From Dysgonomonas sp. 521 (GTDB lineage Bacteria > Bacteroidota > Bacteroidia > Bacteroidales > Dysgonomonadaceae): 64,000 nt of DNA. Of the stretch, positions 20,901 to 29,944 are shown one piece after another. Below the pieces are notes generated by a model that was not told the origin of the DNA, ran no database searches, and saw only the letters and a list, made by a program, of their open reading frames with translations. A program made the position numbers and the translations under genes. Location of the stretch: assembly GCF_010501055.1 (NCBI RefSeq), contig NZ_QVMO01000005.1, forward strand, positions 1 through 64,000, in the 5' to 3' direction. How positions within the stretch are numbered: position 1 is the stretch's first letter; every line of letters begins with the position of its first letter.

Positions 20901-22453
20901 CATGTGTATGAACGTGGCGACAGCGAGACAGGCTTTAACAATTTTACAAATAAAGCTCCCGATTTATTATTGCCTGAATCATAATTAGCCGAAATATCTG
21001 TTGTAAGTTCTCCTGCCTGATATGTTTTTCCGCCCATTGTATACTGGTAGGCTACAGCCAGTACTTCATCCGCTTGCAGGGGTGTGTTTAATGATATATA
21101 GCCCAGCTGGGCATTATAGGTGTATTCTGAAGAGTTCAGCAAGCGCGCGCTTTCTACCTTTTCGTAGTCGAGGCCGCTTTCAAGGTAGCCATTGAATAAC
21201 TCTGTAACCTGCGATATATTTCTTGCCGCGGCAAAACCGGACGTAATGCTGCTGTGCAGGTTGTTGGCCTCGTTGTAAGGCGTTTTTATGGAACCTGTGC
21301 CTGTCCATTTCGGATTCTTTATAACATCCCGCTCCGCGATATCGGCAAAGGCTACTATATTTCGTGACTGGGTGTAATCTCCTCTTTTATTTGTAATCCA
21401 AACTTCTATTTTTGTGATCGAAACGGGAGAACTTACATAAGGGATCTTGCTCATGGCATTGTCGTAATTATCCCTGAAGTAATGCCCTAGATAGAAGTGC
21501 CTGTTTTCCTCGTATTCGTCTGCCTTAAATGAAAATTCGGTCGTTTGCACACCTCCTTTTGTATTTACTGTCTGCGACTGGGATTCCTGTTGCGATATGA
21601 CCGTGTTTATCCTGAGTTTACCGAATTGTAGTTCGGCATTGATACCGAATAGTGCGGTCCCGCCGTTAATGAGCGAGTTGGTTGTACTCATGCTCACGTT
21701 TCCGGCTTCTATCTTTTTTATTATTTCGTCTTCTTTCCCTTCGTAGCCCAGTTTTAGTTTCTTTGAATCGAAATCGAACAGGGCTTTGGTATCGTAATTC
21801 ATTCCGAAGTTTACCTTGTCGCCCACAGATGCCGTAACGTTCATCTGGATGTCTTCTTTAAACTCAAAAGCTGTATGGCTCCTGTTGCGTTCCGAAAGGG
21901 TAGGGTTGTCTGTACTGTTATGCTTGATGCCCATAGTGGCCTCTACATATCCCTGGGTCTTTACCTTTACGCCTCCCGGCCCGAATAATTTATCGGCGGC
22001 ACCGATGTCTAATTTTATATCTTTCAGCGAGAATTCATCTTTCTCGTCTTTGTTGTTGTATGCTTCCGTATTCTTTCCCCTGAAATATCTGCTCATGGAT
22101 TGCTTCAGTGTATAATCCATATATTCGTCCGGACTAAGGGAGAATGGCGTGGCAACCTCATGATCCCCTACTTTTGTACGAAAGACATATAATCCGCTTA
22201 CCGGATCATATTCCACCGAATTTTTGATGTTGTCAGGATCTTTTAAGTCTGCCGGAGGATTTGTATTCAGGTCTTTATATGTTTCTATCTGTGTTTTCTT
22301 TACCGGAAAAAGAGGAATTGTGTCATTGGTTTGCGGCACATAATTATCTTCTTCGGCAATATTCGCTTCGGTTTTGCCGGATATGCCGGAAAACAAGCTG
22401 ATAGAGCTTATCAAAAGCGTAATGAAAAACAAATATTTAAAGTATTTTTTCAA
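14945..22453 (-). CDS. sprA: SprA/Sov outer-membrane translocon of the type IX secretion system
   Basis: At 2,502 residues this is the size of SprA, the giant outer-membrane barrel through which type IX cargo leaves the cell. It has a signal peptide (YLFFITLLISSISLFSG) and long stretches of alternating beta-strand pattern. Recognisable SprA blocks include TFLRFGTLQLVRGDWRIYEQDL, VWINELRLTDYDEEGGWAAQG and NYLPSNISF. A basic Gln/Arg-rich patch (RRRQSPSQRQQAKRQPEKRR) interrupts the C-terminal third. The frame is intact throughout. ruvA lies 113 bp upstream on the same strand, a neighbour pair also found in other Bacteroidetes. Confidence 0.95.
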   Translation of the reverse strand: MKKYFKYLFFITLLISSISLFSGISGKTEANIAEEDNYVPQTNDTIPLFPVKKTQIETYKDLNTNPPADLKDPDNIKNSVEYDPVSGLYVFRTKVGDHEVATPFSLSPDEYMDYTLKQSMSRYFRGKNTEAYNNKDEKDEFSLKDIKLDIGAADKLFGPGGVKVKTQGYVEATMGIKHNSTDNPTLSERNRSHTAFEFKEDIQMNVTASVGDKVNFGMNYDTKALFDFDSKKLKLGYEGKEDEIIKKIEAGNVSMSTTNSLINGGTALFGINAELQFGKLRINTVISQQESQSQTVNTKGGVQTTEFSFKADEYEENRHFYLGHYFRDNYDNAMSKIPYVSSPVSITKIEVWITNKRGDYTQSRNIVAFADIAERDVIKNPKWTGTGSIKTPYNEANNLHSSITSGFAAARNISQVTELFNGYLESGLDYEKVESARLLNSSEYTYNAQLGYISLNTPLQADEVLAVAYQYTMGGKTYQAGELTTDISANYDSGNNKSGALFVKLLKPVSLSPRSYTWDLMMKNVYYLGANSIQQDRFRLNISYQSDTLGTYINYIPEGNIKNQLLIKVMNLDRLNSQNKEVTQKDGTKGDGIFDYVEGFTVQSQTGRIYFPVAEPFGKHLARKIGSSSIAKNYVYQELYDSTLTVAKQIAEKNKFKIYGTYRGSATNSSEIDLGSTNIPEGSVKVTANGMTLTEGTDYIVDYTSGRVTIINQSLTDSDANIQTSLEERALGMQRKTLMGLNLSYDITKNFNIGGTIMHLYEKPLTTKTVIGEEAVKNTIWGLNTSFKTESMWLTNLIDKIPFVEATQPSNISFMGEFAHMIPGHYQNKETGGYSYLDDFESSQSSIDLKSSYAWSLASTPQNSTEDLNLLYPVTPKDKEDIAYAKNRAMLAWFSVDPLFTRRGSSLKPGHISAEDLSNHYVREIGISEIYPNKDIKYTESATIPVLNLSYYPDERGPYNLDATQMNSDGKLLQPAKRWAGITRKMDVRDFESSNIEYIEFWLMDPFVYNSTSANPNKGGDLYFNLGEISEDILKDGKKFYENGLPVDGDPAAFEYTVWGKMPTRQSTVYAFDDNQGDTAREKQDVGYNGLNRFEEMEHDIYKKFLTEFKSRVSQAVLNEMQDDQFSPLNTPSRDLYHFYRGSDYDREEKSILDRYKYYNGTEGNSKPTNQSGESYSTAARTTPDVEDIDQDNTLNENEAYFQYKVPLDPDKMEIGDSYIVDKREVNVTLRNGKEERVNWYQFKVPVRQGDKKGNIQDFKSIRFMRMFLTGFDQPTFLRFGTLQLVRGDWRIYEQDLTDGKALGNGTIDVSTVNIEENADRKPVNYVLPPGISRSIDPDQTQVTKENEQSLSMRVLNLTPEDSRAIYKNTSYDLRRYKRIQLFVHAENLINETDLQKGELTVFMRLGSDYKNNYYEYEIPLTITPEGSYSNNNTNDRYAVWPQDNMFDLSLELLKDIKLNRNREKRKANSTVSYTTEYTEYDPDKPNNKISVMGNPSLSDVYVIMIGVRNDSKRVKSGEVWINELRLTDYDEEGGWAAQGNLNVALSDIGNISVSGRKETAGFGALDQSLMERRQDDYHTYSIAANLELGRFFPEKAKVSMPMYYSYSNETTTPKYDPFDQDVTLKESMSLVDTKAEKDSIKSLAQEKSTTKSFSLNNVRVNIQSKTPMPYDPANFSFGYSYSQTERKDPSTVYDLTKNYNLTFSYNYVPLAKTWEPFKNTKSKSGAAKFAKSLGFNYLPSNISFDSRINRYYTETLLRDIESYSLGGENNSEFLSWSQSFLWDRDFNISWDFTKNLKFSFQSGTRAEIEEPFLQVNKQLNRGDYEIWKDSVMHSIKNLGSPLSYRQIARVTYQFPFRNIPAMDWLTSNASYTSGYQWDRGAEVDNVEIGNTISNNITVELTNRLDMVSLYNKWGFLKRVNERFDSRRRQSPSQRQQAKRQPEKRRFSQDIVLRKDTTYTLKHGLNTKNIQVLAKKDGKPYSIKYKKTDENTILITNKDSANIQINIENKSGDSGTSKILTDIAEYSARGLMSLRTININYSKRKETHISGFIPGVGDMFGQKSSDEYGLVPGLGFAFGFEGGEEFINKSLNRDWLLMNDTMNISPAVYSSAEKLDIRAQIEPFKDFKIELNASYENNKRTELQYMYEGMPRTLGGNFSMTTIALKTALRSSNAKNNYQSDAFDQFLKNRETITNRLESQYSQTRYPMGGFMGETGYSGLQYSSAIGAVDPNSADVMIPAFIAAYTGKDAGKTSLSAFPSLLSLLPNWTITYDGLINIPFIKSKFKSLRLNHLYSCFYQVGSYSSFTDWMQADGGGGDLGYIRDILSGNPTPSSPYNISSVGITELFRPLIGAEGILNNNMNINSQYNHSRTITLNMSSYQIIEYLEKEFVLGFGYRINEFNRVIGLTSRTPKNFNNDLNIKADVSYKTTESLLRKIEESYTQATSGVTIFTLKLSADYTLSRALTLRAFYDRILNKPLISSSSYPTTNSNFGISLKFTLIQ

Positions 22454-22566
22454 TTAAGCAAGATGAATAAAGGCTTGAGCCCTATTTATTTTATATCTAA
22501 CAACTAGAATCAGTTACAACTATTATTGTGGCATTAAATAAATATATTGATTACTGAATAGAATAA

Positions 22567-23148
22567 TCACAACATTTTTAATGCGGTCTTTATTATTTGC
22601 TCAACGGTATTATCCGGTTTGTCTTTTAATATTTTAGATACTACCTTTTGTGATGCTTGTTGAGGAAAGCCCAGCATAACCAGTGCGGCAACAGCTTCTT
22701 CTCCGGCCTGGCTGGTAGTGGCGGATATTTCCAATTGTTCGATGCCGCTTATTTTTATCTTGTCCTTCAGGTCTATAATGACACGCTGCGCAGTTTTCAG
22801 GCCAATGCCTTTGACCGTTTTCAGCATATCTGAATTTCCGGACGCAATTACGGAGGTCAGTTCCTGTACTGTCATCGATGACAGAATCATACGTGCCGTA
22901 CTGGCTCCTATACCCGATACGCTTATCAGCAACATAAACAATTCCCGTTCTTGTTTCTCCGAAAATCCAAAAAGTTGGTGGGCATCTTCCCTTATGGCTT
23001 CATAAATAAAAAGCTTGGTGTTTTTCTGCCCCGAAAGACTGGTATAAGTATTTAAAGATATACTTACAAAATAACCTATACCGTTTGTTTCTATTGTAGC
23101 AGAAGCGGGGGTAAGTTCAGCAATCTCCCCTTTTATATAGTCTATCAT
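22567..23148 (-). CDS. ruvA: Holliday junction DNA helicase subunit RuvA
   Basis: 193 residues, the standard length. N-terminal OB fold ([31 protein letters not shown]), helix-hairpin-helix region ([17 protein letters not shown] and [22 protein letters not shown]) and a C-terminal domain III that would contact RuvB. It binds four-way junctions during recombination and repair. A -7 element TACCTTTG lies ~110 bp upstream. Confidence 0.96.
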   Translation of the reverse strand: MIDYIKGEIAELTPASATIETNGIGYFVSISLNTYTSLSGQKNTKLFIYEAIREDAHQLFGFSEKQERELFMLLISVSGIGASTARMILSSMTVQELTSVIASGNSDMLKTVKGIGLKTAQRVIIDLKDKIKISGIEQLEISATTSQAGEEAVAALVMLGFPQQASQKVVSKILKDKPDNTVEQIIKTALKML

Positions 23149-23260
23149 AACAGGTTCGTAATTTTTACTAATTTATAACGGATTAATATTAAAAAAAGTA
23201 TATTTCTCTATATGAACTTTTTTGTTCGTGTCAATTGGTTGAACCTCTTTATTTAATAGG

Positions 23261-23298
23261 CAAAGGTAAGATTTTTTGTATTACTTTTTATACCTTTG
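23261..23298. promoter_or_regulatory. Two divergent -7 promoter elements between ruvA and the M3 peptidase gene
   Basis: The minus strand reads TACCTTTG at 23261-23268 (toward ruvA) and the plus strand reads TACCTTTG at 23291-23298 (toward the peptidase). Both match TAnnTTTG. Two repeat elements now separate the second from its presumed gene, giving a transcript leader of over 450 nt. Confidence 0.5.
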
Positions 23299-23323
23299 TC
23301 TGTTTCTAATTAATTATTTAATG

Positions 23324-23510
23324 TAAGAAACTGTTTAAATTTTATGCGAATATTTTATTATATCTTTTTCTTCGTTCATTTTTAGTCTGTTTTCGGCTGT
23401 TTTTTCCTTTCTCTCAACTCAACCAGCGGTCACAGGAGCGAAGCGTATGTAAAAACATCTCTAAAACATCTCTAAAAATTTGAACGAATAAAATTTAAAC
23501 AGACTCTAAG
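23324..23510 (+). repeat. MITE-like element, family A, copy 2
   Basis: Same ends as the copy at 152-335 (AAGAAACTGTTTAAATTTTAT and its inverse). Its centre carries GGAGCGAAGCGTATG instead of the CCCGCTATTATCGTTTCG stretch. It abuts a family C element directly. Confidence 0.78.
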
Positions 23511-23706
23511 TAACTGTTAGGAAATTTCACGAATTCTTTTTCATAAGAGAAAGGTTAAGAGTTCTTCGTTCATTTTTAGCTTGTTTTCGGCTAATTTTCT
23601 CTTTCACTCAGCTCAAGTAGCCCGCTACTATCGCTTCGTGGAAATAAAAATTATCTCAAAAACAATTCTAAAAATCAGAACGAGAAATTTCCTAACGGTT
23701 ACTAAG
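23511..23706 (+). repeat. MITE-like element, family C, copy 1
   Basis: About 196 bp with inverted ends TAACTGTTAGGAAATTTC and GAAATTTCCTAACGGTTA. Read by eye it is identical to the copy at 27976-28175, which suggests recent duplication or gene conversion. Confidence 0.8.
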
Positions 23707-23764
23707 AAATTTATACAGACCCTGAATGGATAAAATAAATTGAAAACCTCAAATACTGATTTAT

Positions 23765-25858
23765 ATGAAAAAGAATCTCTTATTCATTTTATTATTAATG
23801 TTAGCTATGACTACAATTCAAGCTCAAAACCCGTTTTTTTCGGCGTATAAAACGCCTTACGATACACCGCCGTTCGATAAGATAAAGAACGAGCATTACG
23901 AACCTGCTATAGAAAAAGGGATAGCAGAGCATCAGGCCGAAATCAATAAAATAGTAATGGTACGCTCTGTTCCCATTTTTGAGAATACAATAGTGCCTCT
24001 CGAAGAGTCGGGTAAATTGTTAAGCAGGGTTACATCCGTATTCTTTAACTTGCTGAGTGCGGAAAGTAATGACGAAATGTTGGAAATTGCCCAGCGTATA
24101 CAGCCAAAGCTTTCGGAACATTCGAATGCTATAACTTTGAACGAAGGACTTTTCAGGAAGATAAAAACCGTGTATGACAAGCGTTTCGAATCAAACCTGA
24201 CTCCTGAACAAATCCGTCTGGTAGAGAAAACCTATCAGGGATTTGAGAATAGTGGCGCTACACTTACCGGAAAAGACAGGGATACATACAAAGAACTATC
24301 GTCGAAACTGAGCCAGCTTACCTTAACTTTCGGGCAGAACGCATTAAAAGAAGGTAACAAGTTCGAAATGATTCTTACCGATGATGCAGACCTGGCAGGA
24401 CTGCCGCAAATGGTAAAGGATGCAGCAGCGGCGAAAGCCAAAAGCAAAGGCAAAGACGGATATATGTTCGACCTTTCCGCCCCAAGCTATATTGCATTTA
24501 TGAAGTATTCTACCCGCCGCGACCTGCGTCAGAAACTTTACATGGCATACACTACCAAGTGTGTAGCCGGTGGAGAATTCGACAATCAGGAGAATGTGAA
24601 AGAAATAGCGAAAACACGTATGCAGATAGCTAACTTGCTGGGTTACCCTGATTATGCGACTTATGTACTGCGCAATAAGATGGCTAAAGACAAAGAGCAT
24701 GTTTATGGTTTGCTCAATGACTTGTTTGACGCATACGCACATGCTGCCCGTGAAGATGTGAAAATGGTGGAAGGCTTTGCTGTGGGTATGGAAGGAAAAG
24801 CGATTGACTTGCAACCTTGGGACTGGTCATTCTATTCTGAAAAACTGAAAGACGCAAAATATAGCGTAAGCGATGAGCTCGTTCGCCCATACTTCGAACT
24901 GGAAAACGTGAAGAAAGGTGTATTCGGCCTGGCTACAGACCTGTACGGAATCACATTTAAGAAAAATACTCAAATACCGGTGTATCATCCGGAGGTGGAA
25001 GCATTTGACGTACTGGACGAAAAAGGAAACTTCCTGTCGGTGCTTTATACCGACTTCCATCCGCGTGAGGGAAAACGTCAGGGCGCATGGATGACCGAGT
25101 TTAAAGGACAGTATATAGAAAAGGGAAAAGATTCGCGTCCGTTTGTTTCCATTGTGATGAACTTTACTCGCCCTACGGCTACCGAACCGGCTTTGCTTAC
25201 ATTCGACGAGGTGGAAACATTCCTTCACGAATTCGGGCACGCGCTGCATGGCATGCTTACTAAATGTACATACGAAACATTGTCGGGAACAAATGTACTG
25301 CACGACTTTGTGGAACTTCCTTCACAGATAATGGAAAACTGGCTGACCGAAAAAGAATATCTTGATAAGTTTGCCGTTCATTACAAAACAGGAGAAAAAA
25401 TACCGGCCGACCTTGTGAAGAAATTAGTGGACGCTGCTAACTATAATGCAGGCTATCTGTGCTACCGCCAGTTGTCGTTCGGATTTCTGGATATGGCATG
25501 GCATACATTGCAAGAACCATATACGGGCGATGTGATAGCGTTTGAACGTAAAGCAATGGATAAAACAGCTTTGCTTCCGGTAGTGGACGGTACGAATATG
25601 TCTACATCGTTCAGCCATATATTCTCGGGCGGATATGCTGCCGGATATTATGGTTACAAATGGGCAGAGGTGCTGGATGCGGATGCTTTTGCATTGTTCA
25701 AACAGACAGGTATCTTTAATAAAGAAACAGCCCGTTCGTTCCGTCAGAATATCCTTGAAAAAGGGAATACGGAAGAACCGATGAGCCTGTATATCAAATT
25801 CAGGGGGCAAGAGCCTACTGTAAATGCATTGCTGGAAAGGAACGGAGTGAAGAAATAA
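23765..25858 (+). CDS. dcp: M3-family zinc metallopeptidase, peptidyl-dipeptidase (Dcp-like)
   Basis: 697 residues with a signal peptide (MKKNLLFILLLMLAMTTIQAQ), so exported to the periplasm. The thimet-oligopeptidase catalytic domain has the zinc motif HEFGH in EVETFLHEFGHALHGMLTK (~residue 490) and the downstream FSHIFSGGYAAGYYGYKWAEVLDADAF block. Dcp enzymes release dipeptides from peptide C termini. It stands alone, with a bidirectional terminator shared with katA. Confidence 0.92.
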   Translation: MKKNLLFILLLMLAMTTIQAQNPFFSAYKTPYDTPPFDKIKNEHYEPAIEKGIAEHQAEINKIVMVRSVPIFENTIVPLEESGKLLSRVTSVFFNLLSAESNDEMLEIAQRIQPKLSEHSNAITLNEGLFRKIKTVYDKRFESNLTPEQIRLVEKTYQGFENSGATLTGKDRDTYKELSSKLSQLTLTFGQNALKEGNKFEMILTDDADLAGLPQMVKDAAAAKAKSKGKDGYMFDLSAPSYIAFMKYSTRRDLRQKLYMAYTTKCVAGGEFDNQENVKEIAKTRMQIANLLGYPDYATYVLRNKMAKDKEHVYGLLNDLFDAYAHAAREDVKMVEGFAVGMEGKAIDLQPWDWSFYSEKLKDAKYSVSDELVRPYFELENVKKGVFGLATDLYGITFKKNTQIPVYHPEVEAFDVLDEKGNFLSVLYTDFHPREGKRQGAWMTEFKGQYIEKGKDSRPFVSIVMNFTRPTATEPALLTFDEVETFLHEFGHALHGMLTKCTYETLSGTNVLHDFVELPSQIMENWLTEKEYLDKFAVHYKTGEKIPADLVKKLVDAANYNAGYLCYRQLSFGFLDMAWHTLQEPYTGDVIAFERKAMDKTALLPVVDGTNMSTSFSHIFSGGYAAGYYGYKWAEVLDADAFALFKQTGIFNKETARSFRQNILEKGNTEEPMSLYIKFRGQEPTVNALLERNGVKK

Positions 25859-25876
25859 TTTTTGTATATAAATAGA

Positions 25877-25917
25877 AAAGAGGGTGGAATAAAACGGATT
25901 ATTCCACCCTCTTTTTG
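25877..25917. terminator. Bidirectional terminator between the convergent dcp and katA genes
   Basis: AGAGGGTGGAATAA pairs with TTATTCCACCCTCT around AACGGA, with A-runs before and T-runs after. It serves both converging genes. Confidence 0.88.
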
Positions 25918-25921
25918 TTTA

Positions 25922-27424
25922 TTATCGAGCTGTTGCTTTTGCTCTTTCTTCGTGGCTCATGGCTGCGAGTCTTTTCACTTCGTTTATATCCAACCCGAGT
26001 CCTTCGGCTACCCGTGTGCCGTATTCTTCGTGTGCTTTGTAGAATATAGCAGTCTGGCGGAGTTGGATTCGTTTTGCCGCATTCTTTATATGCGTCACAA
26101 TATTACCTACCAGATTAGTCTTGTCATAATCGGATAATACTCTGCCATAAAGGTCGCCTGCCTGAACATAGTCAGCATCGGAAAGAACGTATTCATGACG
26201 GTCTGCCATTCCTTTTACATCAATTGGCGGAGTCGCGTATTTCTTATCCGGTTCGGCTCCTCCAAAACTATTCGGATAGTAATTAGGGCCAGTATAGCTG
26301 TGCATGTGCATTGCCCCATCGCGCTGGTATGTATTTACCTGTGCTTTCGGTGCATTTATAGGAATCATATCGAAGTTGGTACCTAAGCGGTGGCGGTGTG
26401 TGTCGGGGTAACTGAAGACACGCCCTTGTAGCATCTTATCAGGAGATATAGCGATACCCGGAACAAGATTTCCCGGGGAGAAAGCTGCCTGTTCTACTTC
26501 TGTAAAATAATTCTCAGGATTACGGTTCAATACCATCTTGCCTACAGGAATCAGCGGATAATCTTTTTGAGACCATACCTTTGTCACGTCGAAAGCATCG
26601 AATTTGTAGTTTGGCGCGTCTTCCGGTTTCATAATCTGTACATAGACACTCCACGAAGGAAAATCTTTATTTTTTATACTGTCGAACAAATCGCGTGTAG
26701 CGTGGTCGGGATCTGTTCCGGCTAGTGCGGTTGCTTCTTCCTTTGTCAGGTTCTTAACTCCCTGATCAGTCCTGAAATGTAACTTAATCCAGTAATGCTC
26801 TCCCTTTTCGTTATACCACATATAGGCATGGCTGGTATATCCGTGCATGTGCCGGTATGAAAATGGGGTACCCCTGTCGGAGAACAGGATAGTTGCCTGA
26901 TGGACACTCTCGGGAGTCAGTGACATAAAGTCCCAGAACGCATCGGCATCGTCAAGATTTGATGTAGGGTTCTTCTTTTGAGTGTGGATAAAGTCCGGAA
27001 ATTTGATAGCGTCGCGGATAAAAAATACAGGTGTATTGTTTCCCACCATGTCGTAATTCCCATCTTCTGTATAAAATTTTACAGCGAACCCGCGAGGATC
27101 TCTTGCGCTATCGGCAGAACCACGTCCTCCTCCTACTGTAGAAAAACGTACAAATACGTCGGTCTTTTTTCCCAGTTGTGATAAAAATGAAGCACATGTG
27201 TACTTTGTTAAATCATTTGTAACTTCAAAATATCCATGAGCACCTGCACCCTTGGCGTGCACTACACGTTCAGGTATTCTTTCCCTGTCGAAATGCGCCA
27301 GTTTTTCAACAAGGTGCGTGTCTGATAACAGTGTTAAATGGGGGTCTTGAGTAGTCATCGAAGCCTGATCGGTACTTACCGGAATACCCTGGTTTGTGGT
27401 CATCCTTTTTTTCTTTTCTTCCAT
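25922..27424 (-). CDS. katA: Monofunctional haem catalase
   Basis: 500 residues, a small-subunit catalase. The active-site His lies in [21 protein letters not shown], the Asn in [15 protein letters not shown], and the proximal haem ligand Tyr in [17 protein letters not shown]. It destroys hydrogen peroxide in the cytoplasm. It is convergent with dcp; no OxyR-type site was identified upstream. The extra N-terminal [13 protein letters not shown] may not all be translated, since an internal Met is available. Confidence 0.96.
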   Translation of the reverse strand: MEEKKKRMTTNQGIPVSTDQASMTTQDPHLTLLSDTHLVEKLAHFDRERIPERVVHAKGAGAHGYFEVTNDLTKYTCASFLSQLGKKTDVFVRFSTVGGGRGSADSARDPRGFAVKFYTEDGNYDMVGNNTPVFFIRDAIKFPDFIHTQKKNPTSNLDDADAFWDFMSLTPESVHQATILFSDRGTPFSYRHMHGYTSHAYMWYNEKGEHYWIKLHFRTDQGVKNLTKEEATALAGTDPDHATRDLFDSIKNKDFPSWSVYVQIMKPEDAPNYKFDAFDVTKVWSQKDYPLIPVGKMVLNRNPENYFTEVEQAAFSPGNLVPGIAISPDKMLQGRVFSYPDTHRHRLGTNFDMIPINAPKAQVNTYQRDGAMHMHSYTGPNYYPNSFGGAEPDKKYATPPIDVKGMADRHEYVLSDADYVQAGDLYGRVLSDYDKTNLVGNIVTHIKNAAKRIQLRQTAIFYKAHEEYGTRVAEGLGLDINEVKRLAAMSHEERAKATAR

Positions 27425-27510
27425 AAATTAAGGTTTTTGGTTATTCGTAAAGTGTTAAAAAAGTATTAGTTATAACATCTAAACAATAACAGGAAGAAAT
27501 AGTTCATTTG

Positions 27511-27708
27511 TAAGAAACTGTTTAAATTTTATTCGTTCCAATTTTTAGAGATGTTTTAGAGATGTTTTAGAGATGTTTATTTACATACGCTTCGCTCCTG
27601 TGACCGCTGGTTGAGTTGAGAGAAAGGAAAAAACAGCCGAAAACAGACTAAAAATGAACGAAGAAAAAGGTATAATAAAATATTCGTATAAAATTTAAAC
27701 AGTTTCTA
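27511..27708 (-). repeat. MITE-like element, family A, copy 3
   Basis: Inverted relative to copies 1 and 2, with ends TAAGAAACTGTTTAAATTTT and AAAATTTAAACAGTTTCTA. It carries ATACGCTTCGCTCC in its centre and lacks the other central stretch. Confidence 0.78.
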
Positions 27709-27716
27709 AAATAAAA

Positions 27717-27744
27717 AAGGAAATAACAAATGTTATTTCCTTCT
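27717..27744 (-). terminator. Terminator of tRNA-His
   Basis: GGAAATAACA pairs with TGTTATTTCC around a 4-nt loop, followed on the minus strand by a T-run, a few bases after the tRNA 3' end. Confidence 0.8.
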
Positions 27745-27747
27745 CCG

Positions 27748-27822
<75 letters not shown>

Positions 27823-27975
27823 ATGTTTGCAATTGCGGTGCAAATATAGGCATTTTTCTTGTATTAGCAAGGGTTAAGGCAAAAAATATTCCTCTTTTTT
27901 GTCTAAACATTTTGGTTACTAAATCTATGTTCTTTTGCTACAGATATTTCAAAATGAAAATGTATTTTTGCTACC

Positions 27976-28175
27976 TAAGTAACTGTTAGGAAATTTCACG
28001 AATTCTTTTTCATAAGAGAAAGGTTAAGAGTTCTTCGTTCATTTTTAGCTTGTTTTCGGCTAATTTTCTCTTTCACTCAGCTCAAGTAGCCCGCTACTAT
28101 CGCTTCGTGGAAATAAAAATTATCTCAAAAACAATTCTAAAAATCAGAACGAGAAATTTCCTAACGGTTACTAAG
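27976..28175 (+). repeat. MITE-like element, family C, copy 2
   Basis: Same sequence and orientation as 23511-23706 as far as I can read. It directly abuts the family B element that follows. The 150 bp between it and tRNA-His hold nothing recognisable. Confidence 0.8.
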
Positions 28176-28391
28176 AGCCTGTTTAAATTTTAGCGAAAAT
28201 TTTTATTACAGGTTCATGTCAATAGTTCTTAGCAATTTTTTTATGCTCTTTTTAGCGTGTTTTCTCCTTTTTACTCTTGGTTTAGCCCGCTAATTAGCTC
28301 CGCTGACCGTTGGTTCGGCTAGCAAAAATGATAAAATCCATCTAAAAATAGCTATAAAAAAGATTTGCTATAAAATTTAAACAGTTTCTTA
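28172..28391 (-). repeat. MITE-like element, family B, copy 2
   Basis: Inverted copy of 515-734, with ends TAAGAGCCTGTTTAAATTTTA and TAAAATTTAAACAGTTTCTTA. Its centre differs from copy 1, carrying a TCCGCTGACCGTTGGTTCGG stretch. Confidence 0.72.
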
Positions 28392-28418
28392 AACAGACTC
28401 TTATAATATTATAGATAA

Positions 28419-29663
28419 ATGAGTGTACTAAAAAACTATGCTTTTACTATCCTTCTGCTTTGCGGAATACTGATAGGAGGTATTTGCGGGATTATTTTCG
28501 GAGAGGGAACAGCCGTTGTAAAGCCCATAGGGGATATTTTCCTTAACCTGATGTTTGTGCTTATTGTGCCGCTTGTATTCTTCAGCGTGGCATCATCTAT
28601 TTACAACATGCGCGATTCCAATATGGTGGGCAAGGTAATCGGCAGTATTGTCTTTGTCTTTCTTTTTACAGGGGTTGTGGCTGCGGTTATATCCTACCTG
28701 TTCACTTTATTATACAACCCCCTTGAGGGAATAAGCCAAGCTGAGTTATCACTCGGTTTGCCGGAGCAAACGGTTAAGCAGATGACTTCGGGCGAAATAT
28801 TCGTCAATGTCTTTACTGTATCCGATTTTCAGCAGTTGTTTACCAAATCCAATCTGTTGCCTCTGATTATATTTTCCATTTTCTTTGGTTTGGCTACAGC
28901 CTTTTCGGGAGAGAAAGGGAAGCTGGTTGCCGACTTCTTGAACGCTTCTACCCATGTCATCATGAAAATGATGGATATTATTATGAAGGCTGCCCCCATT
29001 GGTTTGGGCTGTTACTTTGCCGATACGGTGGGGAAACTTGGCGGACAGATATTAAGCGGATACATGCATGTTTTTATCCTTTTCCTTATTCTTACGGGGA
29101 TTAGCTTTTTTGGACTGAACTCCCTCTATGTATTCTGGGCAGGAGGAAAGAAAGGTTTTATCGAATTCTGGAAAAATATACCGACGCCTTCTCTTACGGC
29201 CATTGCCACATCGTCCAGTGCGGCATGTATTCCGGTGAATATAGAAGCATCGAAGCGAATAGGTGTTCCGGCAGGAATCGCCGAAACAGTGATTCCGTTG
29301 GGGACAAATATGCACAAAGACGGGTCGATTATAGGCGGAGTCCTGAAAATCATCTTCCTGTTCACCATCTTCGGGCAGGAGATAACCACATCATCCAATA
29401 TGTTTATGATTATAGGCGTAGCGGTTTTGGCGGCGGCTGTGGTTGGCGCTATCCCTAGCGGCGGCATGACCGGGGAGTTGCTTATCTGCTCTATCTTTGG
29501 CTTTTCGCCTCAGTTTGCGGCTACCCTGATGATTATAAGTACAATAATAGATGTACCCGCCACGTTGCTAAATTCAACGGGGAATGTTGTTTGTGCCATG
29601 ATGGTTACCCGTCTGGCAGAAGGAAAAGACTGGGTAAAGAAACGGGTAATGAATGTCTCATAA
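28419..29663 (+). CDS. Dicarboxylate/amino acid:cation symporter (DAACS family)
   Basis: 414 residues with about eight membrane helices and two re-entrant loops, typical of the GltP/DctA/SdcS family. Hairpin 1 carries the serine motif TAIATSSSAACIPV. Helix 7 has the substrate and cation motif GTNMHKDGS, a variant of NMDGT. It should import C4-dicarboxylates, glutamate or aspartate with Na+ or H+; which one cannot be told. The leader is occupied by a family B repeat, so the native promoter is displaced or lies in the repeat. Confidence 0.9.
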   Translation: MSVLKNYAFTILLLCGILIGGICGIIFGEGTAVVKPIGDIFLNLMFVLIVPLVFFSVASSIYNMRDSNMVGKVIGSIVFVFLFTGVVAAVISYLFTLLYNPLEGISQAELSLGLPEQTVKQMTSGEIFVNVFTVSDFQQLFTKSNLLPLIIFSIFFGLATAFSGEKGKLVADFLNASTHVIMKMMDIIMKAAPIGLGCYFADTVGKLGGQILSGYMHVFILFLILTGISFFGLNSLYVFWAGGKKGFIEFWKNIPTPSLTAIATSSSAACIPVNIEASKRIGVPAGIAETVIPLGTNMHKDGSIIGGVLKIIFLFTIFGQEITTSSNMFMIIGVAVLAAAVVGAIPSGGMTGELLICSIFGFSPQFAATLMIISTIIDVPATLLNSTGNVVCAMMVTRLAEGKDWVKKRVMNVS

Positions 29664-29686
29664 ATTTATCTATTATATATGCGAAT

Positions 29687-29912
29687 CAGGGGTTGAAAGC
29701 AGTTCAACCCCTGCCCGAAAGGCAGAATCTTCATAAGCGTATGCAAGCGCAGCGTAGCTTACGGAGCAAGGGACAATTACACTCCCCCTGCCCGAAGCAG
29801 CAGGACACACAGTATGTCCTGTCTTTCAGACAGCTGGTATTGCTCATCCTTTTTCCGCAGGTCGATGACCCGCGGTTATGAAGATTTGGCTTTTCAAGCC
29901 ATTTTTCAGCTC
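29687..29912. ncRNA. Candidate structured RNA or palindrome cluster after the symporter gene
   Basis: A strong hairpin CAGGGGTTGAA / TTCAACCCCTG (possible terminator of the symporter) is followed by a ~165-nt domain closed by AATCTTCATAA and TTATGAAGATT. Inside lie GAGCAA/TTGCTC, AGGACA/TGTCCT, GTCT/AGAC and CCGC/GCGG pairings with GGTC/GACC. A GGCTT/AAGCC hairpin with a T-run follows. The shape fits a structured non-coding RNA, but many of the parts are plain palindromes as in REP clusters. Strand and identity are unresolved. It does not carry the Y-RNA signature. Confidence 0.4.
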
Positions 29913-29944
29913 CCGATTGGCATTATATATAAGAGAGCAGACAA

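Noticed and set aside
29591-29881. A 96-residue plus-strand frame overlapping the end of the symporter gene.
   Set aside because: It begins within the symporter, runs through palindromes, and its Gln/Arg/Pro-rich product resembles no protein.
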